Assembly (NCBI GenBank): GCA_947483345.1
Contig: CANKNL010000074.1
Coordinates: 1 to 11,431 of the forward strand
Reading direction: 5' to 3'
DNA length: 11,431 nucleotides
Source of the DNA: Chitinophagaceae bacterium
GTDB lineage: Bacteria > Bacteroidota > Bacteroidia > Chitinophagales > Chitinophagaceae
The notes under the pieces were generated by a model that was given only the letters and a program-made list of their open reading frames with translations, was not told where the DNA came from and did not search any database. Shown in pieces: positions 1 to 7,757 of this stretch. Positions within the stretch are counted from its first letter, which is position 1. The number at the start of each line of letters is the position of its first letter. The translations under genes were made by a program, and so were the position numbers.

Positions 1-883
1 ATAATTGTTCAGGTGTTTTCACTTGGCTGTCCTCTATTTTATGGTAAAACCAGCCTGGCCTTATGCTCACGTCACATTCGGCCGGTATCCAGTTTTTGCC
101 AAGCACATTACCCGTATTCAAAGCATCCTGGGGCGGCCCACCTGCACCCCTTGTAAACCCTGCCGTATCCAGTGTATTCCAGTTTGTGGTTCCTGCAATC
201 CCATCTTCATTGCCGCACCAGCGAATATCAGGACCAATATCACTAAACACCAGGGTATTTGGCGACAGGGTACGTACCGTTTTTTCGAAGCGATGCCAAT
301 CATACATTTGCTTTTTCCCATTTGGCCCCTCAGCATTGGCACCATCCCACCACAGTTCCCAAATAGGGCCATAGTTTGTAAATATTTCTTTCATCATATT
401 TACAAACACATCATTGTATTTTTCTGTCCCATAATCAGGATGGTTCCTATCCCAGGGTGACATATAAACTCCGAATTTTAATCCATATTTTTTACAGGCA
501 GCAGATAGCTCTTTCAAAATATCAGCCTGGCCATTTTTCCATTTACTTTCTCTAATGGTATGTTTTGAAAATTTACTGGGCCACAAACAAAACCCGTCAT
601 GATGTTTGGCCGTAATAATAATACCTTTTGCCCCTGAAGCTTTTGCCATGCGGCACCATTGTTCACAATCCAAATTTGTGGGATTGAACAGGTCGGCTTT
701 TTCATCACCCTGTCCCCATTCCAGATCAGTAAAAGTATTGGGGCCAAAATGCATGAACAGATAAAACGCCATATCATGCCAGGCCAGCTGTGCTTTTGTT
801 GGTTTGGGTTGCATAACCTGAGCAGGTAACTGCGAGGAGGAAATAATAAAAAAGAAAATTAATATTTGTTTTGACCTATTCAT
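1..883 (-). CDS. Alpha-L-fucosidase, GH29 (C-terminal part beyond the window)
   Basis: Predicted exported retaining alpha-L-fucosidase that removes terminal fucose from glycans. The frame is open from the ATG at 881-883 to the left edge, giving 294 codons with no stop. An N-terminal hydrophobic stretch (about residues 6-22, ending LPAQ) is a signal peptide. GH29 landmarks in order are HFGPNTF (45-51), EWGQGDE (55-61), ITAKHHDGF (90-98), GVYMSPWDRNHP (138-149), WELWWDGAN (175-183) with D180 as the expected nucleophile, and PAECDVSIRPGWFYH (267-281) with E269 as the likely acid/base. The last motif resembles the GH29-B type acting on branched alpha-1,3/1,4 fucose; that subfamily call is inference. 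It is the last visible gene of the minus-strand block that starts with the other fucosidase, but the palindrome-rich spacer upstream may uncouple it. No clear TAnnTTTG promoter was seen. The missing part should hold the C-terminal beta-sandwich. Confidence 0.93.
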   Translation of the reverse strand, partial: MNRSKQILIFFFIISSSQLPAQVMQPKPTKAQLAWHDMAFYLFMHFGPNTFTDLEWGQGDEKADLFNPTNLDCEQWCRMAKASGAKGIIITAKHHDGFCLWPSKFSKHTIRESKWKNGQADILKELSAACKKYGLKFGVYMSPWDRNHPDYGTEKYNDVFVNMMKEIFTNYGPIWELWWDGANAEGPNGKKQMYDWHRFEKTVRTLSPNTLVFSDIGPDIRWCGNEDGIAGTTNWNTLDTAGFTRGAGGPPQDALNTGNVLGKNWIPAECDVSIRPGWFYHKIEDSQVKTPEQL

Positions 884-913
884 AATTATTGCGTCTGTTG
901 CCGTGATCAGATT

Positions 914-971
914 AGTGCCGTTAGGCACGAAATATTGCTAGTATAAAAAATATATCTTACCTACGGTACTT
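914..971. repeat. Imperfect inverted pair of short palindromic units
   Basis: The left arm (914-936) and the reverse complement of the right arm (949-971) align over about 22 columns with about 18 matches and one gap. Each arm carries its own small hairpin: GTGCC-gtta-GGCAC at 915-928 and TACC-tac-GGTA at 958-968. Each hairpin is followed inward by an AT-rich tail (GAAATATT / GATATATT). This is a palindrome within a palindrome, as in REP/MITE-like intergenic repeats. It resembles dispersed repeats I recall from Bacteroidota genomes, which cannot be verified from one window. It lies just upstream of the left-edge fucosidase start. Confidence 0.6.
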
Positions 972-990
972 GTGAATTTTAATACTCTGT

Positions 991-1039
991 TTCTACCAAC
1001 CTTGCCTACTGGCAGGCAGGTCTTTTGCCTCTACGAGGC
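991..1039. repeat. Further short palindromes adjoining the GH3 remnant
   Basis: Two more hairpins sit next to the inverted pair. At 1001-1020 a 7-bp stem (one G-T pair) brackets a 6-base loop, with core TGCCT...AGGCA. At 1027-1039 there is a perfect GCCTC-tac-GAGGC. On the minus strand the first is followed by TTGGTAGAAA (990-999), which parallels the TTGCTAGTATAAA that follows the hairpin at 915-928. This suggests related repeat units in opposite orientation. The repeats end about 30 bases from the last GH3-like sequence. Confidence 0.5.
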
Positions 1040-1082
1040 CTTAAAAATTATCGCTGCCCATTTTTTCCAGCCGTTAAACCTT

Positions 1083-1448
1083 TCAATTCTTTATAAACTG
1101 ATGGTATTTTGCTCTGGCTTCATCACTGATCATTACACCCATTTTATAAATAGCTGCATTATTAAATGTGGCAGCCAAAGCAATTGGTTGCGGAAAAGAT
1201 GTAGCCAGACCTGCTCGGGCAACACCATGCAAAGCTTCGTTCCACCAGTTATAGGCAGGCATATTGAGCCGGTCTATTGCGGGTGAGGTATTATTGATCT
1301 GAGATGCTTTTTCTTCTAATGTCATTCGCCCAAGCAGATTCTGAACACGGGTTTTCAATAACAATTCAGGATTGAGATCAGCAGGTGACTGTGCAAATAA
1401 TTTAATGGTTAAAAATAAAAGGGAACTAAAAATGAAATTCTTTATCAT
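1083..1448 (-). pseudogene. Truncated GH3 beta-glycosidase (N-terminal remnant)
   Basis: The 121 residues are clearly the beginning of a GH3 enzyme of the beta-xylosidase/beta-glucosidase type. A signal peptide (about 1-19, ending LFAQ) is followed by RVQNLLGRMTLEEKASQ, then PAYNWWNEALHGVARAG and FPQPIALAATF, then SDEARAKYH. These motifs open the GH3 (beta/alpha)8 domain. Full enzymes are about 700-870 residues and place the nucleophile Asp some 200 residues further on, so this product cannot be catalytic. After KYHQFIKN a TGA ends the frame. A one-base frame change gives KGLT (1072-1083), the start of the family's GLTFWSPN block, and then homology stops. No other part of GH3 is visible in 884-1070, so this is a deletion, not only a frameshift. 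The ATG lies 7 bases after the stop of the upstream fucosidase gene, so the two were once an operon. A short exported peptide may still be made. Confidence 0.85.
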
Positions 1449-1455
1449 AATATGT

Positions 1456-2916
1456 TCAGTTGGTAACCTTTAAAACCCACACATGATCAGTGGTTGATTT
1501 TAATGTGACAGGAAGGTTTATCTCAACACCATCAGTTGTCTGTTTCCATAAAATTTGTTTATTGTTTCCCAACAGTTGCACTTTATCTTTTTTTGAAAAT
1601 GGCATTTTTGTCAACACCATTTTATTTTCCGGAAAGTCAAACAGAAAAATATACCTGGTCTTTCCATCTTTCGATTGTGTAAAACGTATCTTTTCCCCCT
1701 CACTGAATGCCGTAACCATTCTTCTGCTGTAAATGGCCTCTCCGTTTATTTTTATCCAGCTACCGATATCGAGTAAACGCAAATAGGCAGCCGAATCGAG
1801 TTCACCATCCGGGCCCGGACCTATATTCAGCAAATAATTTCCACCTTTACTCACAATATCAACTAATTTTTCAATGATCTCATTGGTTGGTTTATAGATG
1901 TCGTTGGGTACATAACTCCAACTATTGGCCATGGTCATGCAGGTCTCCCATGGATAAGGCAATCCCTTTTCAGGTATATGTTGTTCGGGTGTGAGATAGT
2001 TTTGATGGGGGCCCGTGACTGCCCTGTCGACCACCAGTAATTTTGGTTGCTTTACCCTTACTTCTTTTACCAGCCTTTCCATATCTATATCCTGGTTTTG
2101 GGGATTGCGCGCCCATCGAACACCTTCATACACTTCTTTAAGATAATTCTGCACTTCATCATCGGATGTTTTGCGTACCCAACCACCATCCAGCCAAAGA
2201 ATATCCACTTTCCCATAATCACTCACCAGTTCATTAATTTGATTATGTGTGAAGTCAACATATTTTTTCCACTGCTGGGGGTATTTAGAAATAGAATAAT
2301 TAGCATTTCGATCAGCAGGAGGAAATTTTTTCCACCAGTAGGTATCTGCATGCCAATCGGGTTTAGAGAAATAGGCCCCTATCCAGAAATTTTCTTTACG
2401 AAACGCAGAAAAGATCTCCCTGGTAATATTTGCTTTTGGATTTGTAGAAAATGCACAGCCTTTATCTGTGATCTTATAATCGGTATACTTACTGTCGAAC
2501 ATACAAAACCCATCATGATGCTTGGTGGTAAATACAACATATTTCATCCCGGCATCTTTTGCAGCAGCAGCCCATTTTTCGGGATTAAATTTTACCGGGT
2601 TGAAAGTTGTTTTAAGATTTTCATACGATTTTACATAATCCGAATAATTATCTGCAACACCTGCTTTCCTTGCTCCTGAAGCCCAGCTTAAATCCTCGGG
2701 GCAAATACTCCAGCTTTCAACAATACCCCACTGACTATACGTTCCCCAGTGTATAAGCAGTCCAAATTTTAAATCCTGCCACTCTTCCAGCCGATGTTGA
2801 ATAGCGGTATCCGGATCGGGGAAATAAGTTTGCTCCTGCGCGGAGGCTTTTCCGTTGCTATATACAAAAAACAATAGCCATAACACTTTTAAAATTATTT
2901 TTTTAATTGATCGCAT
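1456..2916 (-). CDS. Alpha-L-fucosidase, GH29 (complete, exported)
   Basis: 486-residue predicted exo-alpha-L-fucosidase, a full family length. A signal peptide covers about residues 1-26 (hydrophobic core LWLLFFVY, cleavage near ASA-QEQ). The catalytic (beta/alpha)8 domain shows LLIHWGTYS (53-61), TTKHHDGFCMFDSKYTDY (130-147), DILWLDGGW (238-246) with D243 as the expected nucleophile, and YPWETCMTM (321-329) with E324 a candidate acid/base. NYLLNIGPGPDG (360-371) and NGEAIYSRR (391-399) are also typical of GH29. About 85 C-terminal residues form the usual beta-sandwich. Its ICPED/WLDGGWV pattern differs from the fucosidase at 1-883, so the pair probably attacks different fucosyl linkages; this is inference. 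It is the first gene of the minus-strand glycan block and is insulated from the upstream protease gene by a terminator. A weak promoter-like element, TCCATTTG (2997-3004, minus; one mismatch to TAnnTTTG), precedes it. No SusC/SusD pair is in the window. Confidence 0.95.
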   Translation of the reverse strand: MRSIKKIILKVLWLLFFVYSNGKASAQEQTYFPDPDTAIQHRLEEWQDLKFGLLIHWGTYSQWGIVESWSICPEDLSWASGARKAGVADNYSDYVKSYENLKTTFNPVKFNPEKWAAAAKDAGMKYVVFTTKHHDGFCMFDSKYTDYKITDKGCAFSTNPKANITREIFSAFRKENFWIGAYFSKPDWHADTYWWKKFPPADRNANYSISKYPQQWKKYVDFTHNQINELVSDYGKVDILWLDGGWVRKTSDDEVQNYLKEVYEGVRWARNPQNQDIDMERLVKEVRVKQPKLLVVDRAVTGPHQNYLTPEQHIPEKGLPYPWETCMTMANSWSYVPNDIYKPTNEIIEKLVDIVSKGGNYLLNIGPGPDGELDSAAYLRLLDIGSWIKINGEAIYSRRMVTAFSEGEKIRFTQSKDGKTRYIFLFDFPENKMVLTKMPFSKKDKVQLLGNNKQILWKQTTDGVEINLPVTLKSTTDHVWVLKVTN

Positions 2917-3064
2917 TTGTATAATTTTTTAATATTGTTTTTGCCTTCCCGGGGTTGATAATAGTGATGGATTAAATCAATCAATTCTGTACCTGGCAAA
3001 TGGATTAATCTAATAACATAAAAATCCGGCAGCCTGTATTTATTTTTTTTGTTCTGTAAAATAC

Positions 3065-3098
3065 AAAAAAGAGGCTGCAAAATTGCAGCCTCTTTTTT
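3065..3098 (-). terminator. Intrinsic terminator after the metalloprotease gene
   Basis: A perfect 8-bp GC-rich stem, GAGGCTGC/GCAGCCTC (3071-3078 with 3085-3092), has a 6-base loop and is flanked by A6 (3065-3070) and T6 (3093-3098). It lies 17 bases past the protease stop codon. On the minus strand the stem is followed by a T-tract, so it should end that transcript and separate it from the fucosidase gene. The symmetric flanks would also let it work on the plus strand. Confidence 0.88.
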
Positions 3099-3114
3099 AA
3101 AAACAGCTCCCTTG

Positions 3115-6051
3115 TTATTTCAAAATAACAATCTTGGCTGTTTGAGTTTTATCTCCGGCCTGTATCTTTATAAAATAGATACCACCAGGCAATTTACTCA
3201 CATCTATTCTTTTTCTGTTTTCACCTTCAGTAACGGTTGTTTTATTCATTACTAAAATAGTACCTACCTGATTGGTTATGACAATATCTGCAAGTCCGCT
3301 AATTTCAGAATTAAATAACATGTTTGCTGTATTTACAGTTGGATTAGGAGATACAGTAAAACTATTACTTACATATTGTTCCAACACCTGACTACTTCTG
3401 CTGGCTGTACCTAACTGCACCCTTAACGTGTAGCAAACAGAGGCGTTATTGGCATTTCCTGATGGATACACTCTTGCATAATAGGTGCCGGCAGTTAATG
3501 TTCTTGTGATCGTTTCATTGGTTGTACCCGTGTTGCTGGAGGTTTGTAAAGTAGTGCCAGTACTGCTTAATAAGCGTAATTGATAATTGGCAGGCAAAGT
3601 TGTTAATGTCATCGTCATTGTTCCACCGGTGCTGATTATAAATTTGTAATAATCATTATCGCCGGATGGACTCAATAACCCTTTAACATCGGTATTAAAA
3701 GGAATGGATGCCGCACCAGCTGTTGTGCCATTTGTACTTACATCATAAATACCGGGGCAAGTAATTGGTGGAGAAGTGGTAGTAAATTGAGACTGCATAT
3801 AGTTGCCTGCACCCGCAGTACAATTTGCTCTTACCCTCCAATTGTATATAGTACCAGCTGTTAAGCCTGTTAAATTTACAGTTGTAGCCGTCGTGCCAGT
3901 TGCCGCATTTGTCCAGGTTGCTGATGCATTGGTTTTGTAATCAACATCATAACTAACAGCAGCAGCAACTGCTGTCCAGCTTATAGTTGCATTGGTTTGT
4001 GTTATTGATGAAGCCGTTAACCCTGTTACATCAGCACAAACCGGGGCTGCGCCTATTGAAAAATTTACATTTGAGATGTCAAAGAAAATATTTCCCGCTG
4101 CTGCTACTTTTACCCGGCAGGTTGTACCTGTTGATAAAGGAACTGTAATGTTCTCAATACCATCATTGGCGGTAGCTGTTGCTAAAACTGTTGGAAAAGT
4201 TAAACCGCCATCAGTTGATAATAAAATATTTACAGCCGCACAATTTACTGGTGCACCAGTTGTTCCATTTACACTCCAGGTAACCGTTGCAGTACTTCCT
4301 GCATTCCAGGTTACAGCCGTATTAGGAGCTGTAACTGCAAATGGTCCCGACGTATTGGTAACTGTAACTACCGCATCTGTAAAAGCAGTTTGTCCAATGG
4401 TTACTCCGGCAACATAAGGATTGTTATCCCGCACAGTAACTCTAAAGTTTAAAGTTCTTGAAACAGAACTTAACGCTTCTATATTTGCTCCTGCATCACC
4501 TCCTGGTAATGGCGGGGTTACAAACAATCCTGATAAAATGGTTGATAATTTTGGAAATGTTCTTGTACCTGCTATGGTAGCAGGGAATGATAACCAGTTT
4601 GGACCAGTTGCCTTTGTTGGTGATGCCACACTACCTGTTCCGGATGTGGTTGAATTATCGTTTTGTTCCCAACAATAAGTAATTGGATCATTCTGCGGAT
4701 CAGTAGCTGAAGCGGTAAGCGCAAAAGGCGTGCTGATTGGTATTGTATAATTACTAACTGCTGCAATAACGGGTGCACTATTAGCCGTCATCGTTACAGA
4801 TACCGGGCAGGTTTTAGTTGCCAAATTAGTTTGTATCTGTGCAATAGTTGCTTCATGAAAAATATCAATTGAATGTGGTGCTACATCCTGAGCTGTGATC
4901 CCTGCATACCCCATTATGGTAATGCCCGAACCAATTTCTTTATTTACACCGGTTCCTTCAAGCGACATAGAAAAAGTATGGTTTCCACCTAATTGATGAC
5001 CAACTTCATGGGCTACATAATCGATATCAAAATTATCACCCTGAGGAATGCCATCTGCCGGTGAAGTGATACCACTTCCTTTAGAACCGTTAACACAAAC
5101 ACAACCAATACAACCGGCGTTACCGCCGCCACCAGAAGCACCAAACAGGTGGCCAATATCATAATTAGCTTCACCAATTACAGCTGTTAAAGTGGATTGC
5201 AATTGAGCGTTCCACTGACTTAATGTAGTTGAATACGGATCTGTTGAAGGACTGTAATAAATAACCGATGTTGTATTGGCTATAAGATTAAGGTGTAAAG
5301 CCAGATCTTTTTCATAGCAACCATTACATCGGGTAAGCGTTGCATTGAAAGCCGCTAAAACCAACCCTACCTGAGCCGAACTGGTTGCTCCGAAAAAGTT
5401 CGCGTACTCGGCATTACAAGACTGTGCCAGACGCATAGTTTTTAATTGACCGCTTGAACCACCAGTTAAACTGTTGATTGGAATTTGTGTGTTTAAACCG
5501 GCAGCCATTTGCTTGTCGTCTGTAGAACAGGTCCAGGGCAGTTTGCCCTTTTCTCTATGCGAACTGTATACCGCATAAACTTGATGATCCTGAGAATATG
5601 GCTCAATAAATTCGTTTTCTTTTTCCGTTCTAAAAATCATGGTTTGAATACCCTGAGGAGAAATACTCAATTTTAAAGTGGCATACTTATCGGTTAACCC
5701 TTTACCCGAAAAAGCTCTGATTTCCGGGAATTTAGCCTGTAAATCCGGTTCAAAATTAGACGCCTCATAAACCTCAAATTGTTCAAAATCTCCTGCCGCA
5801 TTGGGTATAGAAATAACCGCCGACTGCTTTGAAGTGCGCTGATCAACAACAGAAAATAATTGCAGTTTTAAAGGCTCAATATTCAAATTGAATAGTTTGA
5901 ACACTTTTGGATAAGATAGCCTGGCAACCGCCTTATCGGTTGTAATGTTACTGATGTTCTCATTGTTTACAGACCAGGATTTATCTGATTGCGAAAATCC
6001 AAAAGTTGTCATCAAGGCTAACATCAGGGTTAACAGTAAAACTTTTTTCAT
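3115..6051 (-). CDS. Secreted M12B-like zinc metalloprotease with T9SS sorting domain
   Basis: 978 residues counted from the ATG at 6049-6051. An in-frame ATG 90 bases upstream exists, but only the inner start places MKKVLLLTLMLALMTTFGFSQS as a proper signal peptide. Residues ~25-200 look like a propeptide. The protease domain (~205-420) carries HEVGHQLGGNH (348-358), with zinc ligands H348, H352, H358 and catalytic E349, plus the Met-turn IMGYAG (379-384). This is the reprolysin-like pattern, although the residue after the third His is Thr, not the usual Asp. A Cys-rich loop GCIGCVC (313-319) precedes the active site. Then come Ig/cadherin-like beta-sandwich sequence (~425-665), an Fn3 domain (~670-758), a PPC-like domain (~765-878) and a C-terminal sorting domain (~898-978; SPNPTVN, LPGGIYFIKI, KIVILK ending). 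The expected route is Sec, then T9SS release or attachment at the surface. The substrate is unknown; protein scavenging is likely. Transcribed alone, divergent from fumC. Confidence 0.93.
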   Translation of the reverse strand: MKKVLLLTLMLALMTTFGFSQSDKSWSVNNENISNITTDKAVARLSYPKVFKLFNLNIEPLKLQLFSVVDQRTSKQSAVISIPNAAGDFEQFEVYEASNFEPDLQAKFPEIRAFSGKGLTDKYATLKLSISPQGIQTMIFRTEKENEFIEPYSQDHQVYAVYSSHREKGKLPWTCSTDDKQMAAGLNTQIPINSLTGGSSGQLKTMRLAQSCNAEYANFFGATSSAQVGLVLAAFNATLTRCNGCYEKDLALHLNLIANTTSVIYYSPSTDPYSTTLSQWNAQLQSTLTAVIGEANYDIGHLFGASGGGGNAGCIGCVCVNGSKGSGITSPADGIPQGDNFDIDYVAHEVGHQLGGNHTFSMSLEGTGVNKEIGSGITIMGYAGITAQDVAPHSIDIFHEATIAQIQTNLATKTCPVSVTMTANSAPVIAAVSNYTIPISTPFALTASATDPQNDPITYCWEQNDNSTTSGTGSVASPTKATGPNWLSFPATIAGTRTFPKLSTILSGLFVTPPLPGGDAGANIEALSSVSRTLNFRVTVRDNNPYVAGVTIGQTAFTDAVVTVTNTSGPFAVTAPNTAVTWNAGSTATVTWSVNGTTGAPVNCAAVNILLSTDGGLTFPTVLATATANDGIENITVPLSTGTTCRVKVAAAGNIFFDISNVNFSIGAAPVCADVTGLTASSITQTNATISWTAVAAAVSYDVDYKTNASATWTNAATGTTATTVNLTGLTAGTIYNWRVRANCTAGAGNYMQSQFTTTSPPITCPGIYDVSTNGTTAGAASIPFNTDVKGLLSPSGDNDYYKFIISTGGTMTMTLTTLPANYQLRLLSSTGTTLQTSSNTGTTNETITRTLTAGTYYARVYPSGNANNASVCYTLRVQLGTASRSSQVLEQYVSNSFTVSPNPTVNTANMLFNSEISGLADIVITNQVGTILVMNKTTVTEGENRKRIDVSKLPGGIYFIKIQAGDKTQTAKIVILK

Positions 6052-6081
6052 TGAAGTGTTTTTAAGTGAGGAATAATTTTG
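6051..6081 (+). promoter_or_regulatory. Possible Bacteroidota-type promoter for fumC
   Basis: TTG (6051-6053) is followed after 20 bases by TAATTTTG (6074-6081), matching the TTG-N19-TAnnTTTG pattern of the Bacteroidota primary sigma factor. Use of it would give a ~125-base leader before the fumC ATG. It overlaps the start codon region of the divergent protease gene, and AT-rich DNA gives chance matches, so the call is tentative. Confidence 0.3.
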
Positions 6082-6216
6082 AAGACATGAAAATAATACA
6101 TTTTTCAAAAAAACAATCTGCATATTCACTCGATTTTTCAAGTAAATTCATCATAGCTACACTGGTAATTTTACTAACTTTACATTCTTTTTACACTTTA
6201 TAAATTAACCTACATT

Positions 6217-7614
6217 ATGGAATACCGTATAGAAAAAGATACCATGGGAGAAGTAAACGTTCCAGTGGATGCCTATTATGGCGCACAAACCCAACGCAGC
6301 GTAGATAATTTTAAAATTGCACAGGACATTAATAAAATGCCCAAAGAGATCATTAAGGCATTTGCTTATTTAAAACATGCTGCTGCTATTACCAATAATG
6401 AAGCGGGGGTTTTAACAAAGAAAAAAGCAGACCTCATTGGTAAAGTATGCAAAGAGATTCTGGATGAAAAGCTGAATGACTATTTCCCACTGGTTGTTTG
6501 GCAAACCGGCAGCGGTACACAAAGCAACATGAATGTAAATGAAGTTGTGGCTTACCGTGGCCATGTTTTAAATGGCGGTAAGCTCAGCGACAAAGAAAAA
6601 TACCTTCATCCCAACGATGACGTCAATAAATCGCAGAGCAGCAATGATACTTTCCCTACTGCCATGCATATTGCAGCATATAAAATATTGGTGGAAACAA
6701 CCATCCCGGGCATTACCAAACTACGCAATACCTTAGATAAAAAAGCAAAGGCCTTTAAAAAAGTAGTCAAGATCGGACGTACCCATTTTATGGATGCCAC
6801 ACCTTTAACCGTTGGACAGGAATTCAGCGGATATGTATCCCAGCTTGATCATGGGTTAAGAGCCATTAAGCATACTTTAACCCATTTAAGTGAACTGGCC
6901 TTAGGAGGAACAGCCGTTGGCACAGGAATAAATACGCCTCCTAAATACGATGTTAATGTAGCAAAACATATTGCCAAACTAACCAAACTCCCTTTTAAAA
7001 CTGCAGAAAATAAATTTGAGGCCCTGGCTGCTCATGATGCGATTGTAGAAACCCATGGTGCTTTAAAAATGGTAGCCGTTAGTTTAATGAAGATCGCCAA
7101 TGATATTCGCATGTTATCATCGGGCCCCCGAAGTGGTATTGGTGAAATTCATATTCCCGATAATGAACCCGGATCTTCAATCATGCCGGGTAAGGTAAAC
7201 CCAACACAATGTGAGGCACTTACAATGATTGCAGCACAGGTAATGGGTAATGATGTTACTATTGGCATTGGCGGCAGTAATGGCCATTTTGAATTAAATG
7301 TTTTTAAACCGGTGATGATCTATAATTTCCTGCACAGTGCCAGACTAATTGGTGATGGCTGTGTTTCCTTTAATGATAAATGTGCAGTGGGTATTGAACC
7401 TATAAAAGCTAATATTAAAAAACACCTGGATAATTCTTTAATGCTGGTAACTGCTTTAAATACAAAAATTGGTTATTATAAATCGGCAGAGATCGCACAG
7501 AAAGCGCATAAAGAAGGAACCACTTTAAAAGAGATGGCAGTAAAACTGGGTTATGTTACTGAAAAAGAATTTGATGCCTGGGTAATACCCGCAAATATGG
7601 TAGGGAAAATTTAA
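6217..7614 (+). CDS. fumC: Class II fumarate hydratase (fumarase C)
   Basis: Complete 465-residue class II fumarase, the iron-independent homotetrameric enzyme that interconverts fumarate and L-malate in the TCA cycle in the cytoplasm. Family landmarks are TGSGTQSNMNVNE (97-109), SSNDTFPTAMH (141-151), GRTHFMDATPLTVGQE (187-202) with catalytic His H190, and the signature GSSIMPGKVNP (319-329) in the mobile active-site loop. That loop holds the catalytic Ser (S320/S321) plus K326 and N328. NGHFELNVFKP (355-365) completes the site. These features distinguish it from aspartase, argininosuccinate lyase and adenylosuccinate lyase, which share the GSSxMPxKxNP signature. Length matches the E. coli enzyme (467). 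It stands alone: divergent from the protease gene on the left and convergent with a lipoprotein gene on the right. Nothing in the neighbourhood suggests a role beyond central metabolism. Confidence 0.97.
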   Translation: MEYRIEKDTMGEVNVPVDAYYGAQTQRSVDNFKIAQDINKMPKEIIKAFAYLKHAAAITNNEAGVLTKKKADLIGKVCKEILDEKLNDYFPLVVWQTGSGTQSNMNVNEVVAYRGHVLNGGKLSDKEKYLHPNDDVNKSQSSNDTFPTAMHIAAYKILVETTIPGITKLRNTLDKKAKAFKKVVKIGRTHFMDATPLTVGQEFSGYVSQLDHGLRAIKHTLTHLSELALGGTAVGTGINTPPKYDVNVAKHIAKLTKLPFKTAENKFEALAAHDAIVETHGALKMVAVSLMKIANDIRMLSSGPRSGIGEIHIPDNEPGSSIMPGKVNPTQCEALTMIAAQVMGNDVTIGIGGSNGHFELNVFKPVMIYNFLHSARLIGDGCVSFNDKCAVGIEPIKANIKKHLDNSLMLVTALNTKIGYYKSAEIAQKAHKEGTTLKEMAVKLGYVTEKEFDAWVIPANMVGKI

Positions 7615-7653
7615 CCAGAGTCGGGTTTCTACAAAAAAACCAAAAACCGGTTG

Positions 7654-7685
7654 AATTCTTTTAACTTTTAAAAGTTAAAAGAATT
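7654..7685. other. Perfect 32-base palindrome downstream of fumC
   Basis: The 16 bases AATTCTTTTAACTTTT (7654-7669) are followed directly by their exact reverse complement (7670-7685), with no spacer. It starts 39 bases after the fumC stop. There is no T-tract after it on either strand and the stem is AT-rich, so it is not a classical terminator. A cruciform, protein-binding site or mRNA 3'-end-stabilising hairpin are possibilities. Confidence 0.8.
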
Positions 7686-7700
7686 TGCTGAAGCCAGACC

Positions 7701-7746
7701 ATAAAATAAAAGCGGCTGTCATTAGAGGCAGCCGCTTTTATTTTAT
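7701..7746. terminator. Bidirectional intrinsic terminator between convergent genes
   Basis: A perfect 18-bp stem (7701-7718 with 7729-7746) has a 10-base loop. The inner seven pairs are GC-rich (GCGGCTG/CAGCCGC) and the outer part is A/T-only, giving a T-rich run after the GC stem on both strands. It lies 86 bases after fumC and 11 bases after the end of the convergent lipoprotein gene, so it can end both transcripts. Confidence 0.9.
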
Positions 7747-7757
7747 TTAAACAGATA

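Noticed and set aside
5..460. Plus-strand open frame of 151 codons, with a second overlapping frame at 63-374
   Set aside because: Both are antisense to the clear GH29 frame that is open over 1-883 on the minus strand. The products have no recognisable domain.
514..777. Minus-strand frame of 87 codons (and another at 118-372)
   Set aside because: They lie in a different frame within the GH29 gene; the real frame is uninterrupted through both.
972..1286. Plus-strand frame of 104 codons containing LPTGRQV
   Set aside because: It runs through the palindromic repeat and then antisense to the GH3 remnant. The TGRQV peptide is what such palindromes encode by chance.
1490..2679. Plus-strand frames of 80 and 210 codons opposite the GH29 gene
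   Set aside because: They are antisense to a fully motif-supported fucosidase and show no domain of their own.
2895..3080. Minus-strand frame of 61 codons between the protease and fucosidase genes
   Set aside because: It begins inside the terminator hairpin (3065-3098) and overlaps the fucosidase start. The composition is unlike a protein, so this is leader or intergenic DNA.
3992..4678. Plus-strand open frames of 141 and 85 codons opposite the protease gene
   Set aside because: They are antisense shadows of a low-complexity Thr/Ala/Val-rich region. No promoter or start context supports them.
6052..6141. Upstream 30-residue extension of the metalloprotease from an earlier in-frame ATG
   Set aside because: The signal peptide begins at the inner ATG (6051); the extension would bury it behind 30 residues.
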